Assembly: GCF_024622505.1 (NCBI RefSeq) | Contig: NZ_JANKAS010000002.1 | Span: 186,001 to 250,000 of the forward strand | DNA: 64,000 nt | Direction of reading: 5' to 3' | Origin: Irregularibacter muris | Lineage (GTDB): Bacteria > Bacillota > Clostridia > Eubacteriales > Garciellaceae | Part shown: in pieces, positions 36,228 through 45,410 of the stretch | How the letters are laid out: each line of letters starts with the position of its first letter | How positions within the stretch are numbered: position 1 is the stretch's first letter | Program-made: the position numbers and the translations under genes | Notes under the pieces: model-generated | What the model was told of the DNA's origin: nothing | What the model saw: the letters and a program-made list of their open reading frames with translations, nothing else | The model's database searches: none

Positions 36228-37118
36228 ATGGACGTTACGATATACATAGAAAAATTTGGGTTGTATTTACGAGAAGAAAAGGAATTGTCTCCCCATACAG
36301 TAGAGAGTTATATTAGAGATACGAAACAATTCTTTGAATACTGCCTTGCTGAGAAGGTAAATCATCTAGAAAGAATTACAAAAACATATATTATATCCTA
36401 TCTATTGTTTTTGCAAAAAAAAGGAAGGGCAACATCCACAATATCTAGGAATTTAGCCTCTTTAAGGGGATTGTTTCAATTTCTTTTAAGCAGAAATTAT
36501 ATCACTGTAGACCCTACACTGAATTTAGAAACACCTAAAATTGAAAGGAAAATTCCTCAGACCTTAACCCTTCAAGAGGTAGAAATATTATTAAGTGCAC
36601 CAAATACAAATACGAAGAAGGGATTAAGAGATCAAGCTATTTTGGAGGTTCTCTATGCTACGGGTTTAAGGGTAAGTGAATTAATTGATCTAAATGTTCA
36701 AGATGTTGATCTTGAAAACCGAATAATTTATTGTAATCATGAAAACAATGAAAGAATAATCCCTATAGGCAATATTGCTATAGATGCATTGGAAAAATAT
36801 ATCATTGAGAGTAGAAACAAAATTATTAATGATGCAGAGAATACTGATTTATTTGTTAATATGCAGGGGCATAAAATCACCAGGCAGGGTTTGTGGAAAA
36901 TAATAAAATATTATACCCAAAAAGCAAATATAAATAAGCCCATTACTCCCCATATGATTAGACACTCTTTTGCCTTACATTTAATTGAAAATGGGGCAGA
37001 TGTGCGGTCAGTTCAAGAAATGTTAGGACATTCGGATATTTCTAGTACTCAGGTATATATTAAAGCTTCAACTTTTAAAATAAGTGAAATATATAAGCGA
37101 GCCCATCCAAGAGCTTAA
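36228..37118 (+). CDS. xerD: Site-specific tyrosine recombinase XerD
   Basis: 296 aa. The N-terminal SAM-like core-binding domain (about 5-90) precedes the catalytic domain with Arg in YATGLRVSELI (~148), HMIRHSFALHL (His, Arg), LGHSDISST (His) and the nucleophile Tyr in TQVYIKAS (~277). It resolves chromosome dimers at dif. The frame extends to 36177, but AAGGGGAATAGGT fixes ATG 36228. xerD-deoB-punA-dacF matches the B. subtilis ripX-drm-pupG-dacF order, so this is the housekeeping copy and not a phage integrase. Confidence 0.93.
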   Translation: MDVTIYIEKFGLYLREEKELSPHTVESYIRDTKQFFEYCLAEKVNHLERITKTYIISYLLFLQKKGRATSTISRNLASLRGLFQFLLSRNYITVDPTLNLETPKIERKIPQTLTLQEVEILLSAPNTNTKKGLRDQAILEVLYATGLRVSELIDLNVQDVDLENRIIYCNHENNERIIPIGNIAIDALEKYIIESRNKIINDAENTDLFVNMQGHKITRQGLWKIIKYYTQKANINKPITPHMIRHSFALHLIENGADVRSVQEMLGHSDISSTQVYIKASTFKISEIYKRAHPRA

Positions 37119-37199
37119 GGAATATGAATTTTTTAATAAAACCAATCAATTAACTATAATATGAAGTTATTTACTAACAAATGAGAAAGGAGAAGGAAG

Positions 37200-38375
37200 A
37201 TGATAAAAAGAGTAATTTGGATGATAATCGATAGTGTAGGGATTGGAGAATTGCCCGATGCTACTTTATATGGTGACGTAGGAAGCAATACTCTAGGAAA
37301 TATCTATAAAAATATAGATGGTTTTTCATTGCCAAATTTAGAAAAAATGGGATTAGGAAATATTCAGGGGGCTGATGCAATTCCTGCTGAAGTAAATCCT
37401 ATTGCTGCTTATGGAAAATCTGATGAAAAATCTCCAGGTAAGGACACCACCACTGGACATTGGGAAATGACAGGCATTGTTTTACAAAAGCCTTTTCCTA
37501 CTTTTCCTAAAGGATTTCCAATGGAAATTATAGAAGAATTTGAACAAAGAATTGGGAGAAAAACAATTGGGAATTATCCTGCTTCTGGCACAGTCATCAT
37601 AGAAGATTTAGGAAAAGAACATATGGAAACAGGCTACCCAATAGTGTATACTTCTGCAGACAGTGTATTTCAAATAGCTGCACATGAAGGCGTAATTCCT
37701 ATAGACACCTTATATGAATATTGTAAAATTGCACGGGAGTTTTTAATAGGATCCTACGGGGTAGGAAGGGTAATCGCTAGACCCTTCATAGGCGAGCCAG
37801 GATCTTTTACTCGAACTTCAAATAGAAGAGACTTTTCCTTAGAACCTGTAGAACCTACTCTTTTGGATAGGATAAAGGAACAAGGCTTAGATGTTATGGG
37901 TGTTGGGAAAATTGAAGATATATTCGCAGGACGGGGCTTAACCCATGCCGTCCATACAACGGATAATATGGATGGGATAGATAAAACAATTGAATATATG
38001 AAACAAGAAAAACCAGGGCTGATTTTTACCAATTTAGTGGATTTTGATAGTGTATATGGTCATAGAAATGATGTTCAAGGCTATGCTTCAGCTTTATCTG
38101 ATGTCGATAGAAGAATACCAGAGATAATAGATCTAATGAAAGAGGATGATATATTAATCATTAATGCAGATCACGGCTGTGATCCTACAACAGCTAGTAC
38201 AGATCATTCACGGGAGTATATACCCATTTTAATATATGGAAAAAAGATTATACCCCAAGATATTGGAATTAGGGATACCTTTGCAGACATAGGAGCTACA
38301 ATCTCTGAATTTCTAAAATTAAAAAAATTACAAAATGGTAATAGTTTCGCTTCTAAACTTTTAAGGAAGGAGTAA
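37200..38375 (+). CDS. deoB: Phosphopentomutase DeoB
   Basis: 391 aa alkaline-phosphatase superfamily enzyme. It converts (deoxy)ribose-1-phosphate to the 5-phosphate in nucleoside salvage. [12 protein letters not shown] near residue 10 carries the first metal Asp, [10 protein letters not shown] near 81 the phosphorylated Thr, and [10 protein letters not shown] and STDHSREY near 330-345 the remaining Asp/His ligands. It lies 4 bp before punA, which makes its substrate. Confidence 0.96.
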   Translation: MIKRVIWMIIDSVGIGELPDATLYGDVGSNTLGNIYKNIDGFSLPNLEKMGLGNIQGADAIPAEVNPIAAYGKSDEKSPGKDTTTGHWEMTGIVLQKPFPTFPKGFPMEIIEEFEQRIGRKTIGNYPASGTVIIEDLGKEHMETGYPIVYTSADSVFQIAAHEGVIPIDTLYEYCKIAREFLIGSYGVGRVIARPFIGEPGSFTRTSNRRDFSLEPVEPTLLDRIKEQGLDVMGVGKIEDIFAGRGLTHAVHTTDNMDGIDKTIEYMKQEKPGLIFTNLVDFDSVYGHRNDVQGYASALSDVDRRIPEIIDLMKEDDILIINADHGCDPTTASTDHSREYIPILIYGKKIIPQDIGIRDTFADIGATISEFLKLKKLQNGNSFASKLLRKE

Positions 38376-38379
38376 AAGC

Positions 38380-39198
38380 ATGGATTTATCAAGAAAGATT
38401 AAAGAAACTACGGATTTTATTAAAAAGAAGACAAAAATTGCACCACAATTGGGATTAGTGTTGGGCTCAGGTTTAGGGGAAATGGCAGAAGAGTTAGAAG
38501 ATCGGACAGTAATACCCTATAGTGAAATTCCTCATTTTCCAGTATCAACTGTTTCTGGACATGCGGGTAATTTAATTTTAGGGAAATTAATGGGGAAAAG
38601 CATTGTAGCCATGCAAGGACGATTTCACTATTACGAAGGCTACTCCTTAGATGAAGTGATCTTTCCCATTCGCGTCATGAATAAGCTGGGTATAAAAATT
38701 CTAGTGGTAACAAATGCAGCCGGAGGGGTAAATAAGCAATTACAACCGGGAGACCTTATGATTATTGAAGATATGATTAATCTACAGGGCAATAATCCTC
38801 TGATAGGAGAAAACCTAGAAGAGTTTGGTCCAAGATTTCCTGATATGTCTACAGCCTTTAACCAAAACCTAAGAAATGTCCTAAGAAAAAGTGGAGAGAA
38901 AATAGGAGTTGAATTACAAGAAGGGGTGTACGCTGCAATGACTGGACCTAGTTATGAAACACCGGCAGAAGTTAGAATGCTTAGAAAATTGGGAGTAGAT
39001 GCCGTAGGGATGTCCACCGTACCAGAAGTTATTGTTGCAAGGCATGCCAGCGTAGATGTCTTAGGAATTTCCTGTATCAGCAATATGGCGGCTGGAATCC
39101 TAGAACAACCATTAAGTCATAAGGAAGTAATTGAAACAACAGACAAGGTAAAGGATAATTTTAAAAGCTTAATAAGAAAATTTTTACAAGAACTTTAA
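38380..39198 (+). CDS. punA: Purine nucleoside phosphorylase
   Basis: 272 aa trimeric-type enzyme cleaving purine (deoxy)nucleosides with phosphate. LGLVLGSGLGEMAE near 25 binds phosphate, MQGRFHYYEGY near 85 is the family signature, and TNAAGGVN and the GPSYETPAEVRML block complete the site. Its product, ribose-1-phosphate, is the substrate of DeoB. ATG follows AAGGAGT, 4 bp after deoB. The operon ends at a terminator. Confidence 0.95.
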   Translation: MDLSRKIKETTDFIKKKTKIAPQLGLVLGSGLGEMAEELEDRTVIPYSEIPHFPVSTVSGHAGNLILGKLMGKSIVAMQGRFHYYEGYSLDEVIFPIRVMNKLGIKILVVTNAAGGVNKQLQPGDLMIIEDMINLQGNNPLIGENLEEFGPRFPDMSTAFNQNLRNVLRKSGEKIGVELQEGVYAAMTGPSYETPAEVRMLRKLGVDAVGMSTVPEVIVARHASVDVLGISCISNMAAGILEQPLSHKEVIETTDKVKDNFKSLIRKFLQEL

Positions 39199-39223
39199 CA
39201 ATAAAATTGGTTTAAATTACAAG

Positions 39224-39256
39224 GAGGTTACCATAGAGTAATCTCTTTTTATTTTG
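39224..39256 (+). terminator. Rho-independent terminator of deoB-punA
   Basis: GAGGTTAC (39224-39231) pairs with GTAATCTC (39238-39245), one G.U, loop of six, followed by TTTTTATTTT. Confidence 0.75.
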
Positions 39257-39284
39257 TATAACATTTTATTTTAGCGAAACACTA
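39256..39284 (+). promoter_or_regulatory. Candidate sigma-F-type promoter of dacF
   Basis: GTATA (39256-39260), 14 bp, CGAAACACTA (39275-39284) fits the remembered sigma-F consensus GYWTA-N15-GGHRAAMHTW at 5/5 and 8/10 positions with a spacer one short. dacF is a sigma-F gene in B. subtilis. Hand match only. Confidence 0.35.
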
Positions 39285-39325
39285 AAGATAAATAAACTAG
39301 AAATAATAACTTAGGAGGGAACAAT

Positions 39326-40489
39326 ATGAATAACAGGAGAATTATTCTCATGATAACCATTTTTGTTTTTAGTTTTTTTATTTTTGAGCCTATGGTTTTT
39401 GCTGATGAAACTGTTATAGAATCAAAATCAGCTGTGTTAATAGATGCCGCGACTGGTGAAGTTTTATTTGAACAAAACAAAGATGAAAAATTGCCACCAG
39501 CTAGTATTACAAAAATAATGACAATGCTTCTTACTATGGAAGCGGTAGACAGTGGTAAAATAACATTAGAGGATAAGGTAAACATAAGTGAATTAGCATC
39601 CAAGATGGGGGGAACACAACTATACTTAGAACCAGGTGAACTAAGAACAGTTGAGGAATTACTCATCGGTGTTGCAGTAGAGTCAGCAAATGATGCAGCT
39701 ACTGCCCTTGGGGAATATATAGGGGGAACTCAGGAATCCTTTGTTAAAATGATGAATGATAGAGCAAAAGAACTGGGAATGAATAATACAAAATTTAAAA
39801 ATGCCAATGGCTTGTCTGAGGAAGGACACTATACTACAGCTTATGATATAGCTATAATGTCTAAAGAATTAGTTAAACATCCCAAGATACATCAATACTT
39901 AACCATGTGGATGGCTAACGTAACGGTAGGAAAAAATAATGACAAAACTAGAACCCTAGCAAATACAAACAAACTTTTAAGAAGTTATGATGGTCTAGAT
40001 GGAATAAAAACAGGATATACTTCTGAAGCTAAACATTGTCTTTCTGCTACCAGCAAAAAGGGGAATCTTCGTTTAATCAGCGTTATCCTAAGTGCACCAG
40101 ATTCTAAAGTAAGATTTGAAGAGGCTGCAAAATTATTAGATTATGGATTTGCTAATTATGACGGTATTCAAGTAGTCGACAAAGGTGAAGAAGTAAAAGA
40201 AATAGACATTGAAAAAGGAAAAAGCGAAAAATTAAAAGTCATAACAGAGGAGCCCTTAAATGTTTTAATAAAAAAGGGTGCAGATCAAGAAATAGATAAA
40301 AAGATTGTTTTGAAAAAAAGTTATAAAGCCCCCATTAAAAAGGGCGAGAAATTAGGAGAGATAGTAGTTTCAAGTGAAGGTAAGGAAATTGGAAAGGTCA
40401 ATTTAGTTGCTAGCCAACCTATAGAAAAAACCAATGTACTTTTTATGTATAAAAAACTAATTAACAATCTATTATCCCCATCAAAATAA
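39326..40489 (+). CDS. dacF: D-alanyl-D-alanine carboxypeptidase DacF
   Basis: 387 aa PBP5-type enzyme trimming the terminal D-Ala of peptidoglycan. A signal peptide (about 1-27, ending VFADE) is followed by SxxK in PPASITKIM (Ser ~60), the SxN motif in ESANDAA (~118) and KTG in GIKTGYTS (~228). The C-terminal beta domain (about 285-385) includes a lipid-facing tail. Its place after punA matches dacF, a forespore cortex-modifying enzyme in B. subtilis. The spoIIAA-spoIIAB-sigF genes that usually follow are absent here. Confidence 0.9.
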   Translation: MNNRRIILMITIFVFSFFIFEPMVFADETVIESKSAVLIDAATGEVLFEQNKDEKLPPASITKIMTMLLTMEAVDSGKITLEDKVNISELASKMGGTQLYLEPGELRTVEELLIGVAVESANDAATALGEYIGGTQESFVKMMNDRAKELGMNNTKFKNANGLSEEGHYTTAYDIAIMSKELVKHPKIHQYLTMWMANVTVGKNNDKTRTLANTNKLLRSYDGLDGIKTGYTSEAKHCLSATSKKGNLRLISVILSAPDSKVRFEEAAKLLDYGFANYDGIQVVDKGEEVKEIDIEKGKSEKLKVITEEPLNVLIKKGADQEIDKKIVLKKSYKAPIKKGEKLGEIVVSSEGKEIGKVNLVASQPIEKTNVLFMYKKLINNLLSPSK

Positions 40490-40523
40490 TAAAGTAAGGA
40501 ACTAAATGATAAAAAAATTATTT

Positions 40524-40552
40524 AAAGGCTGTCCAACAGCCTTTTTTCTTTT
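40524..40552 (+). terminator. Rho-independent terminator of dacF
   Basis: A 9-bp perfect stem (AAAGGCTGT/ACAGCCTTT, loop CCA) runs into TTTTCTTTTG. Confidence 0.88.
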
Positions 40553-40614
40553 GTTTTAAGCTTTAATATGGTAAAATTCATATTGTCTATTAAATACCCT
40601 GATGGAGGTAAAAA

Positions 40615-41238
40615 ATGTTTAATTATAATTTAATGGATTTGTTATATACATTACCACCTTTGATTATTGCTCTGACCTTCCATGAGTTTAGCCATGCCTT
40701 TGTGGCCTATAAACTAGGGGATATTACGGCAAAAAGTCAAGGTAGATTAACCATTAACCCGATCAAGCATATAGATCCAATAGGCTTTTTTATGTTTGTA
40801 TTTTTTAAATTTGGGTGGGCTAAACCAGTTCCTTATAATCCTATGTATTTTAAAGATAGGAAAAGAGGCACATTTCTTGTAGCATTGGCAGGTCCTATGT
40901 CTAATCTCCTTCTTGCTTTTTTATCTATAATTTGCATGTTTATTATTCAGCCCCGTAGTGTGATAGGCCATAATCTTTTACAGTCTTTTTTTATCTATAA
41001 TTTAATCTTAGCGGTATTTAATCTAATTCCCATACCTCCTTTGGATGGGTCTAAAATATTTGCGAGTATTCTTCCAAATAAAATCGAAAGGTATTTTTGG
41101 GAGTATGAAAGGTATGGATATCCAATTTTATTAATCCTTATAGCAACCAATTTACTTGATAAAATACTATCACCTGCTATTGCCTTAGTTGGGGGTGGAT
41201 TAATAAATATTGTAACAGTTTTATTTAAAGGAGTATGA
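40615..41238 (+). CDS. Site-2-protease-like M50 metalloprotease
   Basis: 207 aa polytopic membrane protein. The zinc motif HEFSH lies near residue 22 in TFHEFSHAFVAYKLGD, and the second ligand Asp is in LIPIPPLDGSK near 145. It belongs to the short PDZ-less M50B group found before scpA in many Clostridia and bacilli; its substrate is unknown. It is distinct from the sigma-K protease SpoIVFB group by its short length and lack of a CBS domain. The stop overlaps the scpA region by a few bases. Confidence 0.87.
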   Translation: MFNYNLMDLLYTLPPLIIALTFHEFSHAFVAYKLGDITAKSQGRLTINPIKHIDPIGFFMFVFFKFGWAKPVPYNPMYFKDRKRGTFLVALAGPMSNLLLAFLSIICMFIIQPRSVIGHNLLQSFFIYNLILAVFNLIPIPPLDGSKIFASILPNKIERYFWEYERYGYPILLILIATNLLDKILSPAIALVGGGLINIVTVLFKGV

Positions 41239-41240
41239 AT

Positions 41241-41981
41241 ATGTCATACAAAATAGTATTAAATTCTTTTCAAGGTCCTCTAGATCTATTATTACATCTA
41301 ATTGAAAAAAATAAAGTAGATATATATGATATTCCCATTGCCGAAATTACATTCCAGTACATGCAATATATAAATCAATGGAAATCTATAGATCTTGAAA
41401 TTGCTAGTGAGTTTTTAATCATGGCAGCCACTTTATTAGAAATAAAATCAAAAATGCTTTTGCCTGATAATGATGAGGTTGAAGAACAATTAATGATTGA
41501 AGAAGTGGATCCAAGACAAGAATTAATGAGAAGGCTTATAGAATATAAAAAATTTAAACAATTGAGTTTATATTTGAAAGAAAGAGAAAAAAGTGAGATA
41601 AAGGTTATATATAAAGACCCTGAATATTATCCTGAGTTGGAGATAAGGAAACCTGATGTTGATCTAGATATGGATGTCTTATTTAAAACCTTTCAACGAC
41701 TATTAATAAAAAAGAATATGCTAAGCCGAGCGAAGGAAGATTTTCATCAAATAAAAAGAGAAGTTTTTACCATTGAGGAGAAAACAAAGGATATATTAAA
41801 ATATCTTGAACAAGATGGACAAAGTTTAAACTTTAATACTTTGCTTGAACAATGTGAATCTAGAAATGAGCTCATTACTATGTTTTTAGCCGTACTGGAA
41901 TTAATGAAAATGAGAATAATTGTAGTAAAACAACAGGAACTATTTGATGAAATCCTAATTATAAAGAAGGACGGCAAATAA
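41241..41981 (+). CDS. scpA: Segregation and condensation protein A
   Basis: 246 aa kleisin of the SMC-ScpAB condensin. The N-terminal FQGPLDLLLHLIEKNKVDIYDIPI is the family signature that binds the SMC neck; the C-terminal winged helix (about 170-240) binds the SMC cap. AAGGAG at 41227-41232 favours ATG 41241 over the in-frame ATG 41235. scpB follows 21 bp later. The smc gene itself is not in the window. Confidence 0.94.
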   Translation: MSYKIVLNSFQGPLDLLLHLIEKNKVDIYDIPIAEITFQYMQYINQWKSIDLEIASEFLIMAATLLEIKSKMLLPDNDEVEEQLMIEEVDPRQELMRRLIEYKKFKQLSLYLKEREKSEIKVIYKDPEYYPELEIRKPDVDLDMDVLFKTFQRLLIKKNMLSRAKEDFHQIKREVFTIEEKTKDILKYLEQDGQSLNFNTLLEQCESRNELITMFLAVLELMKMRIIVVKQQELFDEILIIKKDGK

Positions 41982-42002
41982 TGAGTCAGTGGGGTGTTAT
42001 GA

Positions 42003-42545
42003 GTGAACAACAAAGAAAAAATAGGAATAATAGAAGGTGTTCTCTTTGCCGCTGGAGAAACTGTAAATATTAGTGATATTGCAAGAATTATAGATGAAGA
42101 TATGAAAACCACTGAGAATATTCTAAGGGAAATGGCAGATTTATTTGATTATGAACGTAGAGGGGTTCAAATTAAAAAAACGGGTAATGAATATCAACTG
42201 GCAACAAGGCCAGAACATTATGAATATATTCAGTCGGTTATGGCACCGAAAACAGCTACGGGATTATCCAAGGCAGCCTTAGAAACTTTAGCAATTATTG
42301 CCTATAAACAACCCGTGACTAGGGCTGATATTGAGGCAATAAGAGGGGTAAAATGTGAAAAAGCTATACAAACTCTTATCGATAAATTTATTATTAAAGA
42401 TGTAGGTAGATTGGATAGTCCAGGCAAACCAATTGTTTATGGAACAACAAAAGATTTTTTAAGGTATATAGGTATTGAATCCTTGGATAAATTACCTAAG
42501 ATAGAAGAATTACAGTGGGAAATAGAGGAAAATGATATCCCTTAG
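42003..42545 (+). CDS. scpB: Segregation and condensation protein B
   Basis: 180 aa with two tandem winged-helix domains (about 1-80 and 85-165). SKAALETLAIIAYKQPVTRADIE is split as SKAALETLAIIAYKQ and PVTRADIEAIRGV, both typical of ScpB, and DSPGKPIVYGTT completes the pattern. ScpB dimers regulate the kleisin ScpA. The start is GTG 42003 after GGGGTG. A strong terminator follows, closing the M50-scpA-scpB unit. Confidence 0.94.
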   Translation: MNNKEKIGIIEGVLFAAGETVNISDIARIIDEDMKTTENILREMADLFDYERRGVQIKKTGNEYQLATRPEHYEYIQSVMAPKTATGLSKAALETLAIIAYKQPVTRADIEAIRGVKCEKAIQTLIDKFIIKDVGRLDSPGKPIVYGTTKDFLRYIGIESLDKLPKIEELQWEIEENDIP

Positions 42546-42565
42546 GAAAAGAATAGAAAGCTTAG

Positions 42566-42598
42566 AGAAATACACTATTTCGTGTATTTCTTTTTTTA
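42566..42598 (+). terminator. Rho-independent terminator of scpB
   Basis: A 10-bp perfect stem (AGAAATACAC/GTGTATTTCT, loop TATTTC) is followed by TTTTTTATG. Confidence 0.88.
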
Positions 42599-42661
42599 TG
42601 TATAAAATCTTCCTGTATTAGAGAGAATTTATTTGAGGGGATAAAAGAAAAGAGGGATAAA

Positions 42662-43267
42662 ATGATTACCTTAATAGTCATTATCATTATGCTAATTGTC
42701 CTTTACAACTTGTATATTCATATAGAAATAGGTTACAAACAGAAGGATTGCAGCAATCAAATGTTCATATTGATTTCCATGATGAAAGGATTAATTAAAT
42801 TTCATGTCAAATTACTGGATATTTATATTGATACGGAAGAAAAGACCTTTAGAATTGAAAGCATAAAAAGTAAATCATTAAAGGATAAAGAGAATAAATA
42901 TACTTTTAAAGAATTAAAACATTCCATTAAAAGAGCCCAGTACCTACATAATAAATATAGAAATATAGTAGAATATATGATGAATAAAATGAAAATTAAA
43001 AAGATATTATTTAATATAGAATTTGACACTAAAAATGCAGCTGTTACAGGTATTCTATCAGGTATAATTTATACGGTAGTAACAAATATATTTTTTTGGA
43101 TTTCAAGTTATAAAAATATTGAAACCCATCAACTCGATGTTAAACCTTTATTTATTCAACAAAACTTATTACATATTGATTTTTCCTGTATAATTACGTT
43201 TAAGTTAGGTCAAATTATTAATGTAGGTATAAAAATTTTAAAGTTATATTTAAAAGGCGGTGATTAG
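42662..43267 (+). CDS. DUF2953 family membrane protein
   Basis: 201 aa. A N-terminal hydrophobic segment (MITLIVIIIMLIVLYNLYIH) is followed by a soluble part with IEIGYKQKD and FHVKLLDIYIDTEE, and a second hydrophobic stretch near 125-145. DUF2953 proteins sit directly before ytfJ in Bacillus and Clostridia; this one ends one base before the ytfJ ATG, implying joint expression. A sporulation role is inferred only from that coupling. Confidence 0.8.
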   Translation: MITLIVIIIMLIVLYNLYIHIEIGYKQKDCSNQMFILISMMKGLIKFHVKLLDIYIDTEEKTFRIESIKSKSLKDKENKYTFKELKHSIKRAQYLHNKYRNIVEYMMNKMKIKKILFNIEFDTKNAAVTGILSGIIYTVVTNIFFWISSYKNIETHQLDVKPLFIQQNLLHIDFSCIITFKLGQIINVGIKILKLYLKGGD

Positions 43268-43714
43268 ATGGAGGGGCATCCAATAGAAGGATTAATGAAA
43301 ACAGCAATGGAAAGTATTAAGGATATGGTGGATGTAAATACAATTGTTGGAGATGCTGTGGAAACACCAGATGGAACGGTAATCATTCCCATATCAAGAG
43401 TGGGTTTTGGATTTGCATCTGGCGGTGGAGAGTATAAAAAAGAAGAATTGAAAGATTTACAACAAAATATGGAAAATAAAGATTTTCCATTTGCTGGAGG
43501 CGCAGGAGCAGGAGTTTCTGTTCAACCGGTAGCTTTTATGGTAGTGGGTCAAGGACAAATAAGATTATTGCCTGTAGACCAAAATACAACAGTTGAAAGA
43601 ATAATAGAAATGGCGCCACAGTTTATTACAGATGTTCAAAATATATTCAGTAAAAATAATAATATGGGAAACAATCCAACCAACAATCAAGTAAATCCAC
43701 CTAATGTTCAATAA
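43268..43714 (+). CDS. ytfJ: Sporulation protein YtfJ (GerW family)
   Basis: 148 aa. EGLMKTAMESIKDMVDVNTI, VGDAVETPDGTVIIPISRVG and FGFASGGGEY are hallmark segments of the YtfJ/GerW family, along with VQPVAFMVVGQGQIRLLPVD. The C-terminal tail is low complexity (N/P-rich). In B. subtilis it is a forespore protein affecting germination. AAGGCGGTG within the end of the DUF2953 gene serves as ribosome site. Confidence 0.92.
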   Translation: MEGHPIEGLMKTAMESIKDMVDVNTIVGDAVETPDGTVIIPISRVGFGFASGGGEYKKEELKDLQQNMENKDFPFAGGAGAGVSVQPVAFMVVGQGQIRLLPVDQNTTVERIIEMAPQFITDVQNIFSKNNNMGNNPTNNQVNPPNVQ

Positions 43715-43734
43715 GCTAAATATCATGGATTTAC

Positions 43735-43762
43735 AATAGGGCGATAATGCCCTATTTTTTTT
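43735..43762 (+). terminator. Rho-independent terminator of ytfJ
   Basis: An 8-bp perfect stem (AATAGGGC/GCCCTATT, loop GATAAT) is followed by six T. Confidence 0.88.
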
Positions 43763-43866
43763 AGAAGTATTATCTTATGAGAGTTTATCATAAATGATAA
43801 GATTATAAGGTATGAAATAACAAAAAATAAACATAATAATATTATCTACAAAAGGTGGTGCTTATT

Positions 43867-44997
43867 ATGAAAAGAAAGCTCGTGATATTTAGCATAATTT
43901 TTATTATGTCTTTTTTCTTAACTTCTACTATGATCTATGCAGAAGAAATTAATGTAACCTCGGAATCAGCTATAGTTATTGAACAAAAAACAGGGAGAAT
44001 TCTATTTTCAAAGAATATCGATGAGCAAAGAGCCATGGCCAGTACGACAAAAATAATGACTGCTATTGTCGCTATAGAACATGGGAATCTCAATGACAAA
44101 GTTAAAGTAAGCAAAAATGCATCAGGGATAGAAGGATCCTCCATATGGCTAGAGGAAAATGAAGAATTAACCTTAGAAGAACTTCTATATGGTTTAATGT
44201 TAAGATCTGGGAATGATGCTGCTTATGCAATCGGAGAGCACATCGGGGGAGGAGACATTGAAAATTTTATTCGCATGATGAATGATAAGGCTAAAGAAAT
44301 CAATGCATTGAATACCAGTTTTGCTAATCCTCATGGCTTAGATGACAATAATCATTATACTACGGCCCATGATCTTGCAAAAATCACAGCATATGCCATG
44401 AATAATGATGTGTTTAAAACCATAGTTTCTACAAAGAAAAAAAATATATCCTGGCAAAATCATCAATGGAACCGTGCATTGCATAATAAGAATAAAATAT
44501 TGTGGAATTATGAAGGTGGAAATGGAGTAAAGACTGGCTATACTTCTAAAGCTGGAAAATGTTTAGTGTCTTCAGCTTATAGAAATGAAATGCAGTTAAT
44601 CACGGTCGTATTGAAATCAAATAATATATGGGATGATTCGACGGCTTTATTTGATTACGCATTTGATACTTATCAGCCTTACCAAGTTGTTTCAGAAGAT
44701 GAATACCTAAGAAGTATTCCAGTTAAAGATGGAATACGGGAGAGAGTCCGTGTATATAGTAAAAAAGAAATAGAAATCCCTATAAAAGAAATAGAAAAAC
44801 AGAAGGTGAAAGTAAAACTAGCATTACCAAAAACAATTGAAGCTCCTATATTAAAAGAAAAGATAATAGGAAAATTAGAACTATATCTTGCAGATGAAAA
44901 AATTGATGAAGCTGAAATATATGTTAAAGAGGATATTCCTAAGAAAAACACAAAAAACTTTCTTGATAAAATTATAGATCACTGGTTAGAAAATTAA
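43867..44997 (+). CDS. dacB: D-alanyl-D-alanine carboxypeptidase, DacB-like
   Basis: 376 aa. A signal peptide (about 1-25, ending MIYAEE) precedes SxxK in AMASTTKIMTAI, SGN in RSGNDAAYAIGEH and KTG in GVKTGYTSKAGKC. The C-terminal beta domain is shortened relative to DacF. It is the second PBP5-type enzyme in the window. Position after scpAB and before rluB matches B. subtilis dacB (sporulation PBP5*), but spmA and spmB, which normally follow, are absent. AAGGTGGTG fixes ATG 43867 rather than GTG 43855. Confidence 0.87.
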   Translation: MKRKLVIFSIIFIMSFFLTSTMIYAEEINVTSESAIVIEQKTGRILFSKNIDEQRAMASTTKIMTAIVAIEHGNLNDKVKVSKNASGIEGSSIWLEENEELTLEELLYGLMLRSGNDAAYAIGEHIGGGDIENFIRMMNDKAKEINALNTSFANPHGLDDNNHYTTAHDLAKITAYAMNNDVFKTIVSTKKKNISWQNHQWNRALHNKNKILWNYEGGNGVKTGYTSKAGKCLVSSAYRNEMQLITVVLKSNNIWDDSTALFDYAFDTYQPYQVVSEDEYLRSIPVKDGIRERVRVYSKKEIEIPIKEIEKQKVKVKLALPKTIEAPILKEKIIGKLELYLADEKIDEAEIYVKEDIPKKNTKNFLDKIIDHWLEN

Positions 44998-44998
44998 G

Positions 44999-45022
44999 TA
45001 AGCGAGAAATCGCTTATTTTTT
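44999..45022 (+). terminator. Rho-independent terminator of dacB
   Basis: A 7-bp stem (TAAGCGA/TCGCTTA) closed by a GAAA tetraloop runs into six T. Confidence 0.88.
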
Positions 45023-45171
45023 ATGATAGAGAAAAGTTAGTCTTGCTAGCAAGGGACTAAATTTTTCCATTTTATAGGTCTAGCAATAACTGTTTTCCTA
45101 TTAGAAAAAGTTCCAATTAAAATTCTCCATAAATAATCTATTCTATAGGTTGAATATAAAATTAAATTTAT

Positions 45172-45199
45172 TTGACTGTATTCTATGTTTTGTTAAAAT
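45172..45199 (+). promoter_or_regulatory. Sigma-A promoter reading into the 180-bp repeat and rluB
   Basis: TTGACT (45172-45177), 16 bp, TAAAAT (45194-45199) with an extended -10 TGT. The transcript would begin near 45206 and carry the whole repeat element in a leader of about 250 nt before rluB. The rest of the 437-bp gap 45023-45459, outside this promoter and the repeat, holds nothing recognised. Confidence 0.5.
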
Positions 45200-45230
45200 T
45201 ATATTATCATCATAAGATAAAATATATTCA

Positions 45231-45410
45231 CTCGTTGTGCTAGTTAAATGGAAAGTTTGCTTTGTGCAGAGGTCAAGAGTTTGTTAATAAAGCTGAAAGC
45301 GTTTTAAATCAAGTGTTTGAGCGTAGCGAGTTTTTGATACTGCTGAAGGCAAATTTACAAACTCTTGACCTTGGAACATGAGAAAATTGGAATTTAACTA
45401 GTACAACGGA
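45231..45410 (+). repeat. Dispersed 180-bp structured element, copy A
   Basis: It is about 94% identical to 61842-62021 by hand count, with no indels and the same orientation. The ends are inverted repeats (CTCGTTGTGCTAGTTAAAT with ATTTAACTAGTACAACGGA, roughly 17 of 19 pairing with G.U allowed). A second nested pair, GGTCAAGAGTTTGT/ACAAACTCTTGACC, is perfect here. No conserved reading frame exists: the short frame in this copy has a stop in the other. It could be a MITE-like element or a structured RNA. No target-site duplication is certain. Confidence 0.8.

Noticed and set aside
36228-37118. Tyrosine recombinase as a phage or element integrase
   Set aside because: Synteny with deoB-punA-dacF, normal length and lack of adjacent att repeats or phage genes point to housekeeping XerD.
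40615-41238. M50 protease as SpoIVFB (sigma-K processing)
   Set aside because: It is short and lacks the CBS domain, and it is linked to scpAB, not to spoIVFA.
45231-45410. Short peptide encoded in the repeat element
   Set aside because: The frame starting MESLLCAEV in copy A meets a TAG in copy B, so no reading frame is conserved between copies.
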